NCBI RefSeq assembly: GCF_022832375.1
Contig: NZ_JALHLG010000005.1
Span: 496,001-560,000 of the forward strand
Length of the DNA stretch: 64,000 nucleotides
Reading direction: 5' to 3'
From: Novosphingobium beihaiense
GTDB taxonomy: Bacteria; Pseudomonadota; Alphaproteobacteria; Sphingomonadales; Sphingomonadaceae
Of this stretch, positions 1 through 8,013 are shown one piece after another (within the stretch, counting starts at the first letter, position 1; each line of letters opens with the position of its first letter). Under the pieces are notes generated by a model. That model was not told where the DNA came from, searched no databases, and was given only the letters and a program-made list of their open reading frames with translations. Both the position numbers and the translations under genes were made by a program.

Positions 1-184
1 GCAGGTCAGCGCCATCCAGCACGGCTGCGCAAACGGCATCATAGGCCTCGGCATGTGCAGGCTCCGCTTCGAGCCAGGCCGTAAACGCCGCCCATTCGGT
101 GAAACCGGGATCGTTCGTGCGCACGGCCCAGCCGAGGGCCTGCTCGCGGATTGTCTCGTCGCGATTAGTCTCGCCACTGGCCAT
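1..184 (-). CDS. FecR-like anti-sigma factor, N-terminal fragment (partial)
   Basis: This gene runs off the left edge of the window; only the first 61 codons or so are present. The ATG at 184 is preceded by GGGAAAGGAGCC, a good ribosome-binding site. The visible protein contains W-A-V-R-T-N-D-P, then F-T-A-W-L-E-A-E-P-A-H-A-E-A-Y, the pattern of the DUF4880 region that opens FecR-type transmembrane anti-sigma factors. In this family the N-terminus binds the ECF sigma factor and the periplasmic part senses a TonB-dependent receptor. It lies 45 bases downstream of the sigma factor at 230-760 and in the same direction, as expected for a fecI-fecR pair. The sensing half and any receptor gene lie outside the window. 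Confidence 0.8.
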   Translation of the reverse strand, partial: MASGETNRDETIREQALGWAVRTNDPGFTEWAAFTAWLEAEPAHAEAYDAVCAAVLDGADL

Positions 185-229
185 TGCGGGCTCCTTTCCC
201 AAACGAGACGGAATCGATTGGCCGCAGCC

Positions 230-760
230 TCATTGTGCCTCCCCTCCGGCCCGCGCTTTCCACTCCGCCAAAGCGCGATAGGCGGTGCGTAAATCACTTT
301 CCACCGTGCTCAGGCTCACGCCGAGTTCGGCGGCCACGGCCTTTTGCGCGATACCGTCGATCCGGTGGCGGCGAAAGGCCATGGCGACCCGGGGGCCCAG
401 GCCATTGAGCATGGCCAGAACCTGCGCGGCCTCCTGCATGGCGGCCAGCCGCCGTTCCGCCGACGGTTCGGGTGACGTTTCGCTGTCGGCGTCATGAACA
501 CCGCTCCAGTCCCGCTCGCGCTTTTCCGCCTGGCGCTGCGAGCGGTACCGGTCGATCATCGCCGCGTTCACCGCGCTGTGCAGATAGGCGAGGGGGGCCG
601 AAACCGGACCGGTGCCGCTGGTGGCAATACGGATCCAGACTTCGTGCAGGATATCCTCGGCGGCATCGCCCGCACCTCTGGCCTGCAGGAAGCGCAAAAG
701 CTGCTGCCGGTGTGCAAGAAAGGCGGCTTCAAGGCCGGAGTTGGGCGGCGGGGCAGACAC
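230..760 (-). CDS. ECF (FecI-like) RNA polymerase sigma factor
   Basis: The 176-residue protein has the two-domain layout of an extracytoplasmic-function sigma factor. Region 2 lies at roughly residues 10-75 (A-E-D-I-L-H-E-V-W-I-R-I). A charged linker follows, and region 4 with its helix-turn-helix is at roughly 115-168 (A-V-A-A-E-L-G-V-S-L-S-T-V-E). The start is a GTG at 760 with only a weak Shine-Dalgarno sequence, so the exact start is uncertain. The gene sits just upstream of a FecR-like anti-sigma factor. In this arrangement the sigma factor usually drives a TonB-dependent receptor gene for iron or another scarce nutrient. No such receptor is next to it here, so the regulon cannot be read from the window. 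Confidence 0.88.
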   Translation of the reverse strand: MSAPPPNSGLEAAFLAHRQQLLRFLQARGAGDAAEDILHEVWIRIATSGTGPVSAPLAYLHSAVNAAMIDRYRSQRQAEKRERDWSGVHDADSETSPEPSAERRLAAMQEAAQVLAMLNGLGPRVAMAFRRHRIDGIAQKAVAAELGVSLSTVESDLRTAYRALAEWKARAGGEAQ

Positions 761-945
761 GGGCGTTCGGATTCATTGCGGTTGTGCCGCTGGTTAGTGC
801 GTTTCGGCGCACAGATAAAGCGAGGACCTCGTTCTGTGTGCAGAGACATGCTCTGCAAGTTCTTCGCGGAGCGCCTTATCAGTGGCCAAACCAAGGGACC
901 TTTTGTTGAGTGAGATCGACTGGTGTTCCGATTGTTCGATCTGCT

Positions 946-1620
946 TCAGCGGAGTTTGGCGCCGTTCAGGAACAGGCGCACCGCAAAACGCACCCTGCGG
1001 TCGATATCTTCCGGGGAAAGTTCGTTGCCTGACAGGATGAACCGCACTGGGCCACTCACGACCATGCTCATGAACACGTTGGCGGCGAGAAGCGGGTCGT
1101 CGATAGCCAGGCGCATTGCTGCGGTTTCTCCTTCCAGAATGCCGACGAGGAACTGCACGGTCGGCAAGGCGGCGATGTCGTAATAGGTTTGGAAGATGTC
1201 CGGAAAACGGTAGGATTCTGTGTTGATCAACCGCTGCAGCTTGGTTCCTTCGGGCGTCGAGACCAGGGCGATACGCAGCTTGGCGATATTGACCAGCGTC
1301 TCTTCCAGATTGTCCGCCCGGGTTGCGGCAATGACCTCCGGCGTTGCCGCCAGCCGTTCGGTGCTGCGGCGAATTGCGGCGCGGAAGAGGGCGGTTTTGT
1401 CTGCATAGCGGGCATAGACCGTGCGCTTGGTCATGTTCACATTCGCAGCGATCGCCTCAATCGTCGCGGCCTCGAACCCCTTCTCCAGAAAGTGCGACAA
1501 CGCGCATTCGAGCAAGGCCTCTTGCCGCGCGCGGGCCTGTTCGCGCGTCGGACGTCCGGCACGCGCCGGAGCAGGCGTGGTCTTGGGCGGGGAGGGCTTG
1601 CGGTGCGTACGCTCGTGCAT
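946..1620 (-). CDS. TetR/AcrR family transcriptional regulator
   Basis: A 224-residue regulator. After a basic, proline-rich tail (residues 1-30), residues about 33-80 form the TetR helix-turn-helix: A-L-S-H-F-L-E-K-G-F-E-A-A-T-I-E-A-I-A and then N-M-T-K-R-T-V-Y-A-R-Y-A-D-K. The remainder is a helical ligand-binding and dimerisation domain of the AcrR C-terminal type. It is transcribed away from the luxE/luxC-like pair, with 126 bases between the two starts. That is the usual arrangement for a TetR repressor acting on the divergent operon. A CGTTT-N4-AAACG inverted repeat lies in that gap. The ligand is unknown; a fatty acyl compound is a guess from the neighbours. Confidence 0.9.
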   Translation of the reverse strand: MHERTHRKPSPPKTTPAPARAGRPTREQARARQEALLECALSHFLEKGFEAATIEAIAANVNMTKRTVYARYADKTALFRAAIRRSTERLAATPEVIAATRADNLEETLVNIAKLRIALVSTPEGTKLQRLINTESYRFPDIFQTYYDIAALPTVQFLVGILEGETAAMRLAIDDPLLAANVFMSMVVSGPVRFILSGNELSPEDIDRRVRFAVRLFLNGAKLR

Positions 1621-1663
1621 GGCCTGACTGATACCGATTTTGCTTGCTCCGCCAATAGAACCA

Positions 1664-1677
1664 CGTTTAATGAAACG
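1664..1677. promoter_or_regulatory. Candidate TetR operator (CGTTT-N4-AAACG)
   Basis: The sequence CGTTTAATGAAACG is a perfect 5-base inverted repeat around four bases. It lies in the 126-base gap between the divergent tetR gene and the luxE-like gene. Position and symmetry fit a TetR-family operator, but a 14-base palindrome can arise by chance and no second copy was seen. Confidence 0.35.
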
Positions 1678-1746
1678 AATGAAGTGCTATTAATAGAGTC
1701 GCACCGGGCTGTCCAGAACCGCCGGGCTGCGACCGGACAAGGAGAG

Positions 1747-3102
1747 ATGCAGGTGGGCGCAGCAGCCGACAAACTCATGGCCCTTGCGGCCAAGCCCGAT
1801 CGCTTCACGTTTTCGCATGACGAACTGCGTGAGACACAGGTTGCCGCGCTCGATGAGCGGTTTCAGGAACGCAAGGACCAGATCAAGCTCCTCTCGTTGC
1901 GCGCCTGCGATGCCGGGATAACGAAAATCGGGCAGATCGCAGATGTGGTGCCGGTCCTGTTCCCGCACACCGCCTACAAGTCCTACCCGGAAAGCTATCT
2001 GATGGACGAGCGCTGGGACCGGCTGACCAAATGGCTCGGAACCATCTCGCCCTATCCGATCGAAGGGGTTTCGCTCGAAAACATCGAGGGTATCGACGAC
2101 TGGATCGGCCGGCTGGCCGCGAAAGGCCATTTCATTTCCTGTTCCAGCGGCACCACCGGCAAGTCCGCCATGCTGATCGCCTCGCAGAAGGACATGGACT
2201 GGTCGAAGATCGACACGGTCAACGTGTTTTCGTGGGGATCGGGAGTGAAGCCAGCGCAGGACCGGCTGATCGTCGGCTGCGCACCGGTGGCGACAGTGCC
2301 CAAGAATGCGACGATCGCGCAGGCGCAGTACGAGGCTTTCGCCAATCCGGACTGGCCGCGCTGGACTTATCCGGTGCCGCCGATCACCGTGGGCTCGCTC
2401 ACGACCATGGTGGTGATGCGCAAGAAGATTGCCGAAGGCACGGCCCGCCCGGATGAAATCGCGGCATTCGAAGAGACTTCGGCGATGCGTGCCAAAGCCA
2501 TCGAGGATGCCATCCCTGCCACGGCGCAGTTCATCATCGAGAGCCGGCACAGGAAGCTGCAGCTCTCCGGTCTTTGGAGCGGCCTGTGGCAAGTGGCCAA
2601 GGCCGTGCGGGATGCCGGTTACGGCCGCGAGGATTTCGACCCTGACAATTCGATCTATGTCGGCGGCGGCCTGAAGCGGGCGCAGCTTCCGGCGGACTAT
2701 CAGGAATACGTCTTCGAGACGTTCAACATTCCGGCGGACCGGCATTTCCAGAACTATTCGATGCAGGAGCTCAACTCTGGCATGCCCAGGTGCCGCGAGG
2801 GCGGCCGTTACCATGTGCCGCCATGGATGGTTCCGGTATTGCTCGACAAATCGGGCGATGCTGCGCTTGATCACACGAACGGAGAGAGGGAAGGCCGTGC
2901 GGCGTTCTTCGATCTCTCGCTTGACGGGCGATGGGGCGGCGTGATCACCGGCGACAGGATCTCGCTCGATTTCAGCCCCTGCAAATGCGGCAATCACGGG
3001 CCGTCCGTGCGCGACAACATCGTGCGCTACGCCGATCTTGAGGGGGACGACAAGATCGGCTGCGCGGGCACGGTCGATGCCTATGTGCGAGGTGTGGCAT
3101 GA
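1747..3102 (+). CDS. LuxE-like acyl-protein synthetase
   Basis: The 451-residue protein belongs to the LuxE acyl-protein synthetase family of the adenylate-forming ligases. The ATP-binding signature S-S-G-T-T-G-K-S is at residues 133-140. Near the C-terminus a P-C-K-C-G-N-H-G-P segment gives closely spaced cysteines. In Vibrio, LuxE activates a fatty acid to acyl-AMP and carries it on a C-terminal cysteine for LuxC; whether a cysteine here plays that part is inference. It is longer than Vibrio LuxE (about 370-380 residues). The reading frame stays open far upstream, but AAGGAGAG just before the ATG at 1747 fixes the start. The stop overlaps the luxC-like start by four bases (ATGA), so the two are translationally coupled. 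Confidence 0.82.
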   Translation: MQVGAAADKLMALAAKPDRFTFSHDELRETQVAALDERFQERKDQIKLLSLRACDAGITKIGQIADVVPVLFPHTAYKSYPESYLMDERWDRLTKWLGTISPYPIEGVSLENIEGIDDWIGRLAAKGHFISCSSGTTGKSAMLIASQKDMDWSKIDTVNVFSWGSGVKPAQDRLIVGCAPVATVPKNATIAQAQYEAFANPDWPRWTYPVPPITVGSLTTMVVMRKKIAEGTARPDEIAAFEETSAMRAKAIEDAIPATAQFIIESRHRKLQLSGLWSGLWQVAKAVRDAGYGREDFDPDNSIYVGGGLKRAQLPADYQEYVFETFNIPADRHFQNYSMQELNSGMPRCREGGRYHVPPWMVPVLLDKSGDAALDHTNGEREGRAAFFDLSLDGRWGGVITGDRISLDFSPCKCGNHGPSVRDNIVRYADLEGDDKIGCAGTVDAYVRGVA

Positions 3103-4520
3103 ACGGCCTGACCGGAGCCCGCTCGGCAGAGGAACTCGTCCCGGCCCCGTTCTTCCTTCGCGGGGAAGTGCTGCACGGCACCGATGTGATCCAGACATCG
3201 CGCGACCTCGGTGTCACCTTCGCGACGCCGCGCATCCCGTTCGACCGGGCCGTGCCGCCGCGCACCGAAGTGCCGCCGCTGCTCAACGTGCCGCTGGCCG
3301 AGATCGTCGATTTCCTTGTCGAGACCGGGCCGCGGCTGGTGGCAAAGGACAACGATCACATGCAGGAGTGCATCGAGCGGATGTGCCGAACGCATATCTT
3401 GCCGCGCGCCGTGGTCGAGAACACTGCCCGCCATGCCGCTGCCTATCTGGACAGGCGCACGTTGATGGCGGAAGTCGAACAGAACTTCCCCGATCCCCGG
3501 GCGCTGGACACGTGGGTACCCAAACAGGACTATACCGGCCGCAAGAGCTTCGTGCGCGCCTTCGCCCCGCGCCTGATCCATGTGCTGCCGGGAAACTCGC
3601 CGGGCGTGGCGGTGAAATCCGTGGCACAGGGATCGATGGTCAAGGCGGTGAACCTGTTCAAGATGAGCAGCGCCGATCCCTTCACCATGGTCGCGATCCT
3701 GCGCACCATGGCGGATATCGATCCGCAGCATCCCATCGTGAAATCGATGTCCGCCGTCTATTGGCGCGGCGGCGACGATGCGACCGAGCGGGTGCTCTAC
3801 CGGCCGCAGTATTTCGACAAGATCGTGGCCTGGGGCGGGGGCGATGCGATCAACAATGTGATCAAGTATCTCGGGCCCGGTTTCCAGCTCGTCTCGTTCG
3901 ATCCCAAGACCTCGATCTCGATGGTGGGCCGGGAGGCCTTCGCCGATGACGAGACCCTGGACCGCGTCGCGGACTTGTGTTCGGCCGACGTCATGACGCT
4001 TAACCAGGAAGCCTGCGTCGCCAGCCGTTACCAGTTCGTGGAAGGTCCGCAGGACGACGTCGACCGCTTCTGCGAGCGCCTGCACTTCCACATCGCCCGC
4101 CGGGCCGCCGACAGCGGAGACGCGCGCAAGCTCGACCAGGACATGCGCGAGGCGGTTGAGATGATGATCATGATGGACGATGAGTTCGGCGTCTGGGGAC
4201 GTACCGACGGCAAGGGGCTGGTTATCCGCTCCAGCGAGCCTGTCGATTTTCACCCTATCAACAAGACGGCCAATGTCGTCCGCGTCGATAGCCTCGACGA
4301 TGTCGTGAAATGGATCAACGTGGCGACCCAGACAGTGGGCTTCTATCCTTTCGACCGCATGGCCGATTACCGTGACCGGCTAGCCGCAGGCGGCGCGCAG
4401 CGGATCGTCCGCCTGGGCGAGGCGGGCCCCTCGACGATCGGCAATCCGCATGATGCCATGTACGCCCTGCATCGCTTTGTGCACTGGATGGCGCATGAAG
4501 ACGGCACGGCGGAGGTTTAG
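3099..4520 (+). CDS. LuxC-like long-chain acyl-CoA / acyl-protein reductase
   Basis: At 473 residues this matches the length of the LuxC fatty acyl reductase family, which reduces an activated fatty acyl group to the aldehyde with NADPH. Visible features are the H-V-L-P-G-N-S-P-G-V-A segment (about residues 161-171), typical of the aldehyde-dehydrogenase-like nucleotide-binding region, and N-Q-E-A-C-V-A-S-R around Cys306. Cys306 sits where the acyl-accepting catalytic cysteine of LuxC is expected. The gene overlaps the luxE-like gene by four bases. There are no luciferase (luxAB) or acyltransferase (luxD) genes nearby, so the aldehyde presumably serves metabolism rather than light emission. 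The substrate chain is not known. Confidence 0.88.
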   Translation: MNGLTGARSAEELVPAPFFLRGEVLHGTDVIQTSRDLGVTFATPRIPFDRAVPPRTEVPPLLNVPLAEIVDFLVETGPRLVAKDNDHMQECIERMCRTHILPRAVVENTARHAAAYLDRRTLMAEVEQNFPDPRALDTWVPKQDYTGRKSFVRAFAPRLIHVLPGNSPGVAVKSVAQGSMVKAVNLFKMSSADPFTMVAILRTMADIDPQHPIVKSMSAVYWRGGDDATERVLYRPQYFDKIVAWGGGDAINNVIKYLGPGFQLVSFDPKTSISMVGREAFADDETLDRVADLCSADVMTLNQEACVASRYQFVEGPQDDVDRFCERLHFHIARRAADSGDARKLDQDMREAVEMMIMMDDEFGVWGRTDGKGLVIRSSEPVDFHPINKTANVVRVDSLDDVVKWINVATQTVGFYPFDRMADYRDRLAAGGAQRIVRLGEAGPSTIGNPHDAMYALHRFVHWMAHEDGTAEV

Positions 4521-4589
4521 GGTTCAAGCAGAACGAATGCAGCCGTATCTCTTCCAGCATTTCGCTAAGGATATGAGAAGGTGAGCTGT

Positions 4590-4679
4590 TGGCGGACAGG
4601 GTGGGATTCGAACCCACGGTGAGCGTGAACCCACGGCGGTTTTCAAGACCGCTGCCTTAAACCACTCGGCCACCTGTCC
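4590..4679 (-). tRNA. tRNA-Ser (anticodon UGA)
   Basis: Read on the minus strand, the 90-base gene folds as a class II tRNA. It has acceptor stem GGACAGG/CCTGTCC, discriminator G, encoded CCA, a GGTTCGAATCC T-arm and a long variable arm. The anticodon loop in CGGTCTTGAAAACCG gives TGA, which reads UCA serine codons. The long variable arm and discriminator G are serine identity features. It stands alone between the luxC-like gene and the lytic transglycosylase. Confidence 0.96.
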
Positions 4680-4822
4680 GCTTGCTTTCCGCGCATAGCC
4701 CAATGCGGCGCTGGCGCAAGAGGGTCTGGCTCGGTAAATGGCATTGCACGTGCGCCGGACTGTCCACCGGACAGATCGCCAGGCGGTTTGCAAGCCGCTC
4801 TGTTTGTGCGAAATTCGGCTCG

Positions 4823-5854
4823 ATGACTTCCCTCTCAAAGTTCAGCCCCCTGCGCATTCCCGCCCTGGCCATTTGTCTTGCCGCCTTGCCTTTGCCCGCG
4901 ACGCGGGCGGATGCGCAGCAGGAGAGTTTTTCGGCCTATCTTCAAACCGTGGCCGTACACGCGCGGAAGGAGGGGGTGAGCGAATCGACGATCGCCGGAG
5001 TCCTGGCCGGGCTGACACCCAACCAGCGGGTGATCGATCTCGACACGTCGCAGCCGGGCAGCCGGGGCGGGCCGCCGCCGATGGCGCCTTACATCGCCCG
5101 GCATGTCGGCAGTTCGATCATCAGCCGCGGGCGGGCCCGCTATGCCTCGCTCTCTGCGGTGCTGCCGGGAATCGAGCAGCGCTATGGCGTGCCAGGGCCG
5201 ATTCTCTTTGCGATCTGGGGGCATGAAACCAACTACGGCGGCTATACCGGCAATTTCGATCTGGCCCGCTCTCTGGCGACGCTGGCCTGGGAAGGGCGCA
5301 GGCGCGAGCTGTTCGAGGGCGAACTGGTGGCGCTGATGAAGATGATTGACCGCGGGGTGCCGCGCAGCACGCTCAAGGGCAGCTGGGCCGGAGCTTTCGG
5401 CTATCCGCAGTTCCTGCCCAGCGTCTATCTGCGGCTTGCCGTGGATGGGGACGGAAACGGCCGGACCGATATTTTTAGCCCCGTCGATGCGATTGCCTCG
5501 ATCGCCAATTACTTTCGCGATGCCGGATGGCGGACCGGTGAGCCGTGGGGGGTGAAAGCCTCCGTTCCTGCCGGGTTCGACGTTGGTGCTTATGCCACCA
5601 AGCTTGCCGCCCCCAGCTGCGAAAAAGTGCATGCGCGCCATTCGCAATGGAAGACCGTGTCCGAATGGCGTGCATTGGGCGTATCGCCGCGCGGGGCCAT
5701 CGGCAACGATGTGCTGACATCGCTGTTCCAGCCGGACGGGCCAGGCACGCCCGCCTATCTGTTAACCGGGAATTATCGGGTTATCCTTCAGTACAATTGC
5801 TCGAATTACTACGCCATGTCCGTGGGATTGCTTGCTGATGAGATTGCCCGTTAA
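4823..5854 (+). CDS. Lytic murein transglycosylase (MltB/SLT_2 family)
   Basis: The 343-residue protein starts at the ATG at 4823, which gives a clean secretory signal peptide (about residues 1-31, ending around T-R-A-D-A). The frame is open further upstream, but that part overlaps the tRNA-Ser flank and is unlikely to be coding. The segment A-I-W-G-H-E-T-N-Y-G-G carries the catalytic glutamate of MltB-type transglycosylases. F-G-Y-P-Q-F-L-P-S and D-G-D-G-N-G-R-T-D-I are further family marks. These enzymes cleave the MurNAc-GlcNAc bond to leave anhydro ends. There is no lipobox, so the protein is probably soluble in the periplasm. It leads a long rightward run of envelope genes and overlaps rlpA slightly. 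Confidence 0.9.
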   Translation: MTSLSKFSPLRIPALAICLAALPLPATRADAQQESFSAYLQTVAVHARKEGVSESTIAGVLAGLTPNQRVIDLDTSQPGSRGGPPPMAPYIARHVGSSIISRGRARYASLSAVLPGIEQRYGVPGPILFAIWGHETNYGGYTGNFDLARSLATLAWEGRRRELFEGELVALMKMIDRGVPRSTLKGSWAGAFGYPQFLPSVYLRLAVDGDGNGRTDIFSPVDAIASIANYFRDAGWRTGEPWGVKASVPAGFDVGAYATKLAAPSCEKVHARHSQWKTVSEWRALGVSPRGAIGNDVLTSLFQPDGPGTPAYLLTGNYRVILQYNCSNYYAMSVGLLADEIAR

Positions 5855-6791
5855 CCACATTCTGCCGTTCGCGGCCCTGATCCTGCTCGGCGCGGGCACC
5901 GCGGGAGCAAAGGATCGTCACGACGGGCCGCCCGCGCCGGTTACCGGCCCCGCTGCCGACTATCCGGTGGTGGTGGGCAAACCCTTCACGATCGGTGACA
6001 CGGTATGGACCCCGTCCGATCAGCTCAATTACGATGCGGTGGGATATGCCTCGGTAGGGGGCGAGGGCCTTGCTGGCGTGACCGGCGCGCATAAGACCTT
6101 GCCCTTGCCCAGCTATGTCGAAGTGACTTCGCTGGCGAGCGGGAAGACCATTCTCCTGCGGCTTGAGCGGCGCGGGCCGATGGTCAACGATGTGCTGATC
6201 GAACTTTCGCCGATGGCAGCGGAGCAGCTGGGCATCGTGCCGGGCAGTCATGCGCCGGTCCGGGTGCGGCGGGTCAATCCGCCCGAGCAGGAACGCGCCA
6301 TGTTGCGCAGCGGCGGGCGGGCGCCCGAACGGATGGCCACCCCCGAGGGGTTGCTCAAAGTGCTGCGCCGCAAGCTCACCGATAGGGCTCCGCTGTTGCC
6401 GCCGCCTTCGGCGCCTTCGGTCATGCCTGCGGCGGCGGGGAAGACGGCTATCTCACCCGTTCCGGCCAAGCTGCCTGTAAAGCCGGACGTTGTAAAAACA
6501 GACGCCGTAAAGCCGGCCGCGGTGAAGTCAGTCACTCCGGCCCCGGTTCCGGCGCCGGCGGTAACCGGCAAACCGGCCGCCGAGGGCGCGTTTGTGGTGC
6601 AGGCGGCGGCTTTTTCGATCGAAGCAAATGCGCGGAAGGCCGCGAAACAGCTCGGTGCCGATGTCACGCATACCGGCAAGTACTGGATGGTGCGCCTGGG
6701 GCCGTTCGCAAACCGTGCACAAGCCGCGCCAGCGCTGGAGAAAGCCAGGCACGCTGGCTATAAGGATGCTCGAATCCAGTCAGCGGATTGA
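5838..6791 (+). CDS. rlpA: RlpA-like septal-ring protein with C-terminal SPOR domain
   Basis: A 317-residue exported protein starting at ATG 5838, inside the end of the transglycosylase gene. It has a signal peptide (residues 1-24). An RlpA double-psi beta-barrel follows at about 40-140 (G-Y-A-S-V-G-G-E-G-L-A-G, then L-P-S-Y-V-E-V-T-S-L-A-S-G-K and R-R-G-P-M-V-N-D-V). A long Pro/Ala/Val/Lys-rich linker comes next, then a SPOR domain at the C-terminus (about 245-315). SPOR domains bind glycan strands stripped of stem peptides at the division site. RlpA of Pseudomonas cleaves such denuded glycan; whether this copy is catalytic cannot be judged. Neighbours are other peptidoglycan enzymes. Confidence 0.9.
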   Translation: MRLPVNHILPFAALILLGAGTAGAKDRHDGPPAPVTGPAADYPVVVGKPFTIGDTVWTPSDQLNYDAVGYASVGGEGLAGVTGAHKTLPLPSYVEVTSLASGKTILLRLERRGPMVNDVLIELSPMAAEQLGIVPGSHAPVRVRRVNPPEQERAMLRSGGRAPERMATPEGLLKVLRRKLTDRAPLLPPPSAPSVMPAAAGKTAISPVPAKLPVKPDVVKTDAVKPAAVKSVTPAPVPAPAVTGKPAAEGAFVVQAAAFSIEANARKAAKQLGADVTHTGKYWMVRLGPFANRAQAAPALEKARHAGYKDARIQSAD

Positions 6792-6816
6792 CCGGAACCA
6801 CCGGCTCCGCGCGCAT

Positions 6817-8013
6817 ATGGCGCCCTTGCGGGCCTGCGGGAGAAGTCGGGTCTTGAAGTCTATCGTTTCGTTCGGGCTTGCGGCCGCCATGACCGCAAGC
6901 GCCGCGCACAGTGCCGCTCCTGCACCTCCGGCGGAATTGGCTCCGATTCCGGTAAGCCTGCTGGCCGATCTCGGTTCGGGTCAGATACTGGAACAGCGCC
7001 ATCCGGATACGCCGTTTTTGCCCGCCTCGGTCACCAAGGTGATGACAGCTTATGTTGCCTTCGAGGAAATCGGCGCCGGGCGGCTGCCGCTGGACAGGGT
7101 CTTCGTGGAGCGCCCCGAAACCGAGAAGGAATGGTTCGCCAAGGGCTCCAACATGTACCTGACCGTGCATGACCGCCCGACCACGCGCGATCTGCTCCAC
7201 GGCATCATGACCCAGTCCGCAAACGATGCCTGCGTGGTTCTTGCGGAAGGTTATGCAGGCAGCGTGCAGGCCTGGACTGCGAAAATGAACGATGCCGCGC
7301 GGCGTCTGGGCATGACGGGCAGTCATTACCACACGCCGAACGGCTGGATGGACGAAGGGCACACGTATGTGACCGCCCGCGACATGGTGAAGCTCGCCGA
7401 TGCCATGATAACGCGTCATCCGGCGTTGTACCGCGAATTTTCGGGAAAGAAGCGCTGGTACTGGCATGGCCAGGCCGGTGATGTCGCCATGTTCAGCCAC
7501 GATCCGACGGTGGGCGTCGTGCCGGGCGCGGACGGTATCAAGACGGGCTATACCCGCGAGGCGGGCTACAATTTCGTCGGCACGGCGCAGAGGGAAGGGC
7601 GCAGGCTGGTGATGGTCCTGGCCGGGTCTCCCACCGGGCGCGTGCGCGATGCGGCCGCGCGGGCATTGCTGGAATGGGGCTTTTCCGCCTGGGATGCACG
7701 CCACCTGTTCGATCAGGGGCAGCCGGTTACCCGTGCCAAAGTGCAGGGCGGTGCGGACCTCAGCGTTCCGCTGGTCGCCAAGCGTGAAGTGCACGCAGCG
7801 CTTCCCAAAGGCAGCAAGGCCAGGATCACGCTATCCGTCCGTTACCGGGGGCCGTTGCAAGCGCCGGTGCGCAAGGGAGAGCGGGTTGGGGATCTTGAGA
7901 TCCAGGTTCAGGGGCTCGCGCCCGGCCATGTGCCGCTTTATGCCGGGCACGATGTTGCCAAGGCCGGCCCGCTGGACAGGCTGCGCAACGGCCTTATCAA
8001 CCTGTTCTCATGA
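6817..8013 (+). CDS. dacA: D-alanyl-D-alanine carboxypeptidase (DacA / PBP5-6 type)
   Basis: A penicillin-binding DD-carboxypeptidase that trims the terminal D-Ala from stem peptides. All three active-site motifs are visible: S-V-T-K (Ser71 nucleophile), S-A-N in T-Q-S-A-N-D-A, and K-T-G in G-I-K-T-G-Y-T. The C-terminal PBP5-like beta domain follows and the protein ends in a short amphipathic segment (L-R-N-G-L-I-N-L-F-S) suited to membrane anchoring. I give the ATG at 6817 (398 residues). A TTG at 6853, preceded by GGGAGA, would give a shorter protein with a more typical signal peptide and may be the true start. The stop overlaps tmk by four bases (ATGA). Confidence 0.93.
   Translation: MAPLRACGRSRVLKSIVSFGLAAAMTASAAHSAAPAPPAELAPIPVSLLADLGSGQILEQRHPDTPFLPASVTKVMTAYVAFEEIGAGRLPLDRVFVERPETEKEWFAKGSNMYLTVHDRPTTRDLLHGIMTQSANDACVVLAEGYAGSVQAWTAKMNDAARRLGMTGSHYHTPNGWMDEGHTYVTARDMVKLADAMITRHPALYREFSGKKRWYWHGQAGDVAMFSHDPTVGVVPGADGIKTGYTREAGYNFVGTAQREGRRLVMVLAGSPTGRVRDAAARALLEWGFSAWDARHLFDQGQPVTRAKVQGGADLSVPLVAKREVHAALPKGSKARITLSVRYRGPLQAPVRKGERVGDLEIQVQGLAPGHVPLYAGHDVAKAGPLDRLRNGLINLFS

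Noticed and set aside
1189..1746. Upstream extension of the luxE-like frame over 186 codons
   Set aside because: The extension lies on top of the tetR gene in the opposite direction and lacks a ribosome-binding site, while AAGGAGAG precedes the ATG at 1747.
1747..4520. Bioluminescence operon
   Set aside because: Only luxE- and luxC-like genes are present; luxA, luxB and luxD are missing, so light production is not supported.
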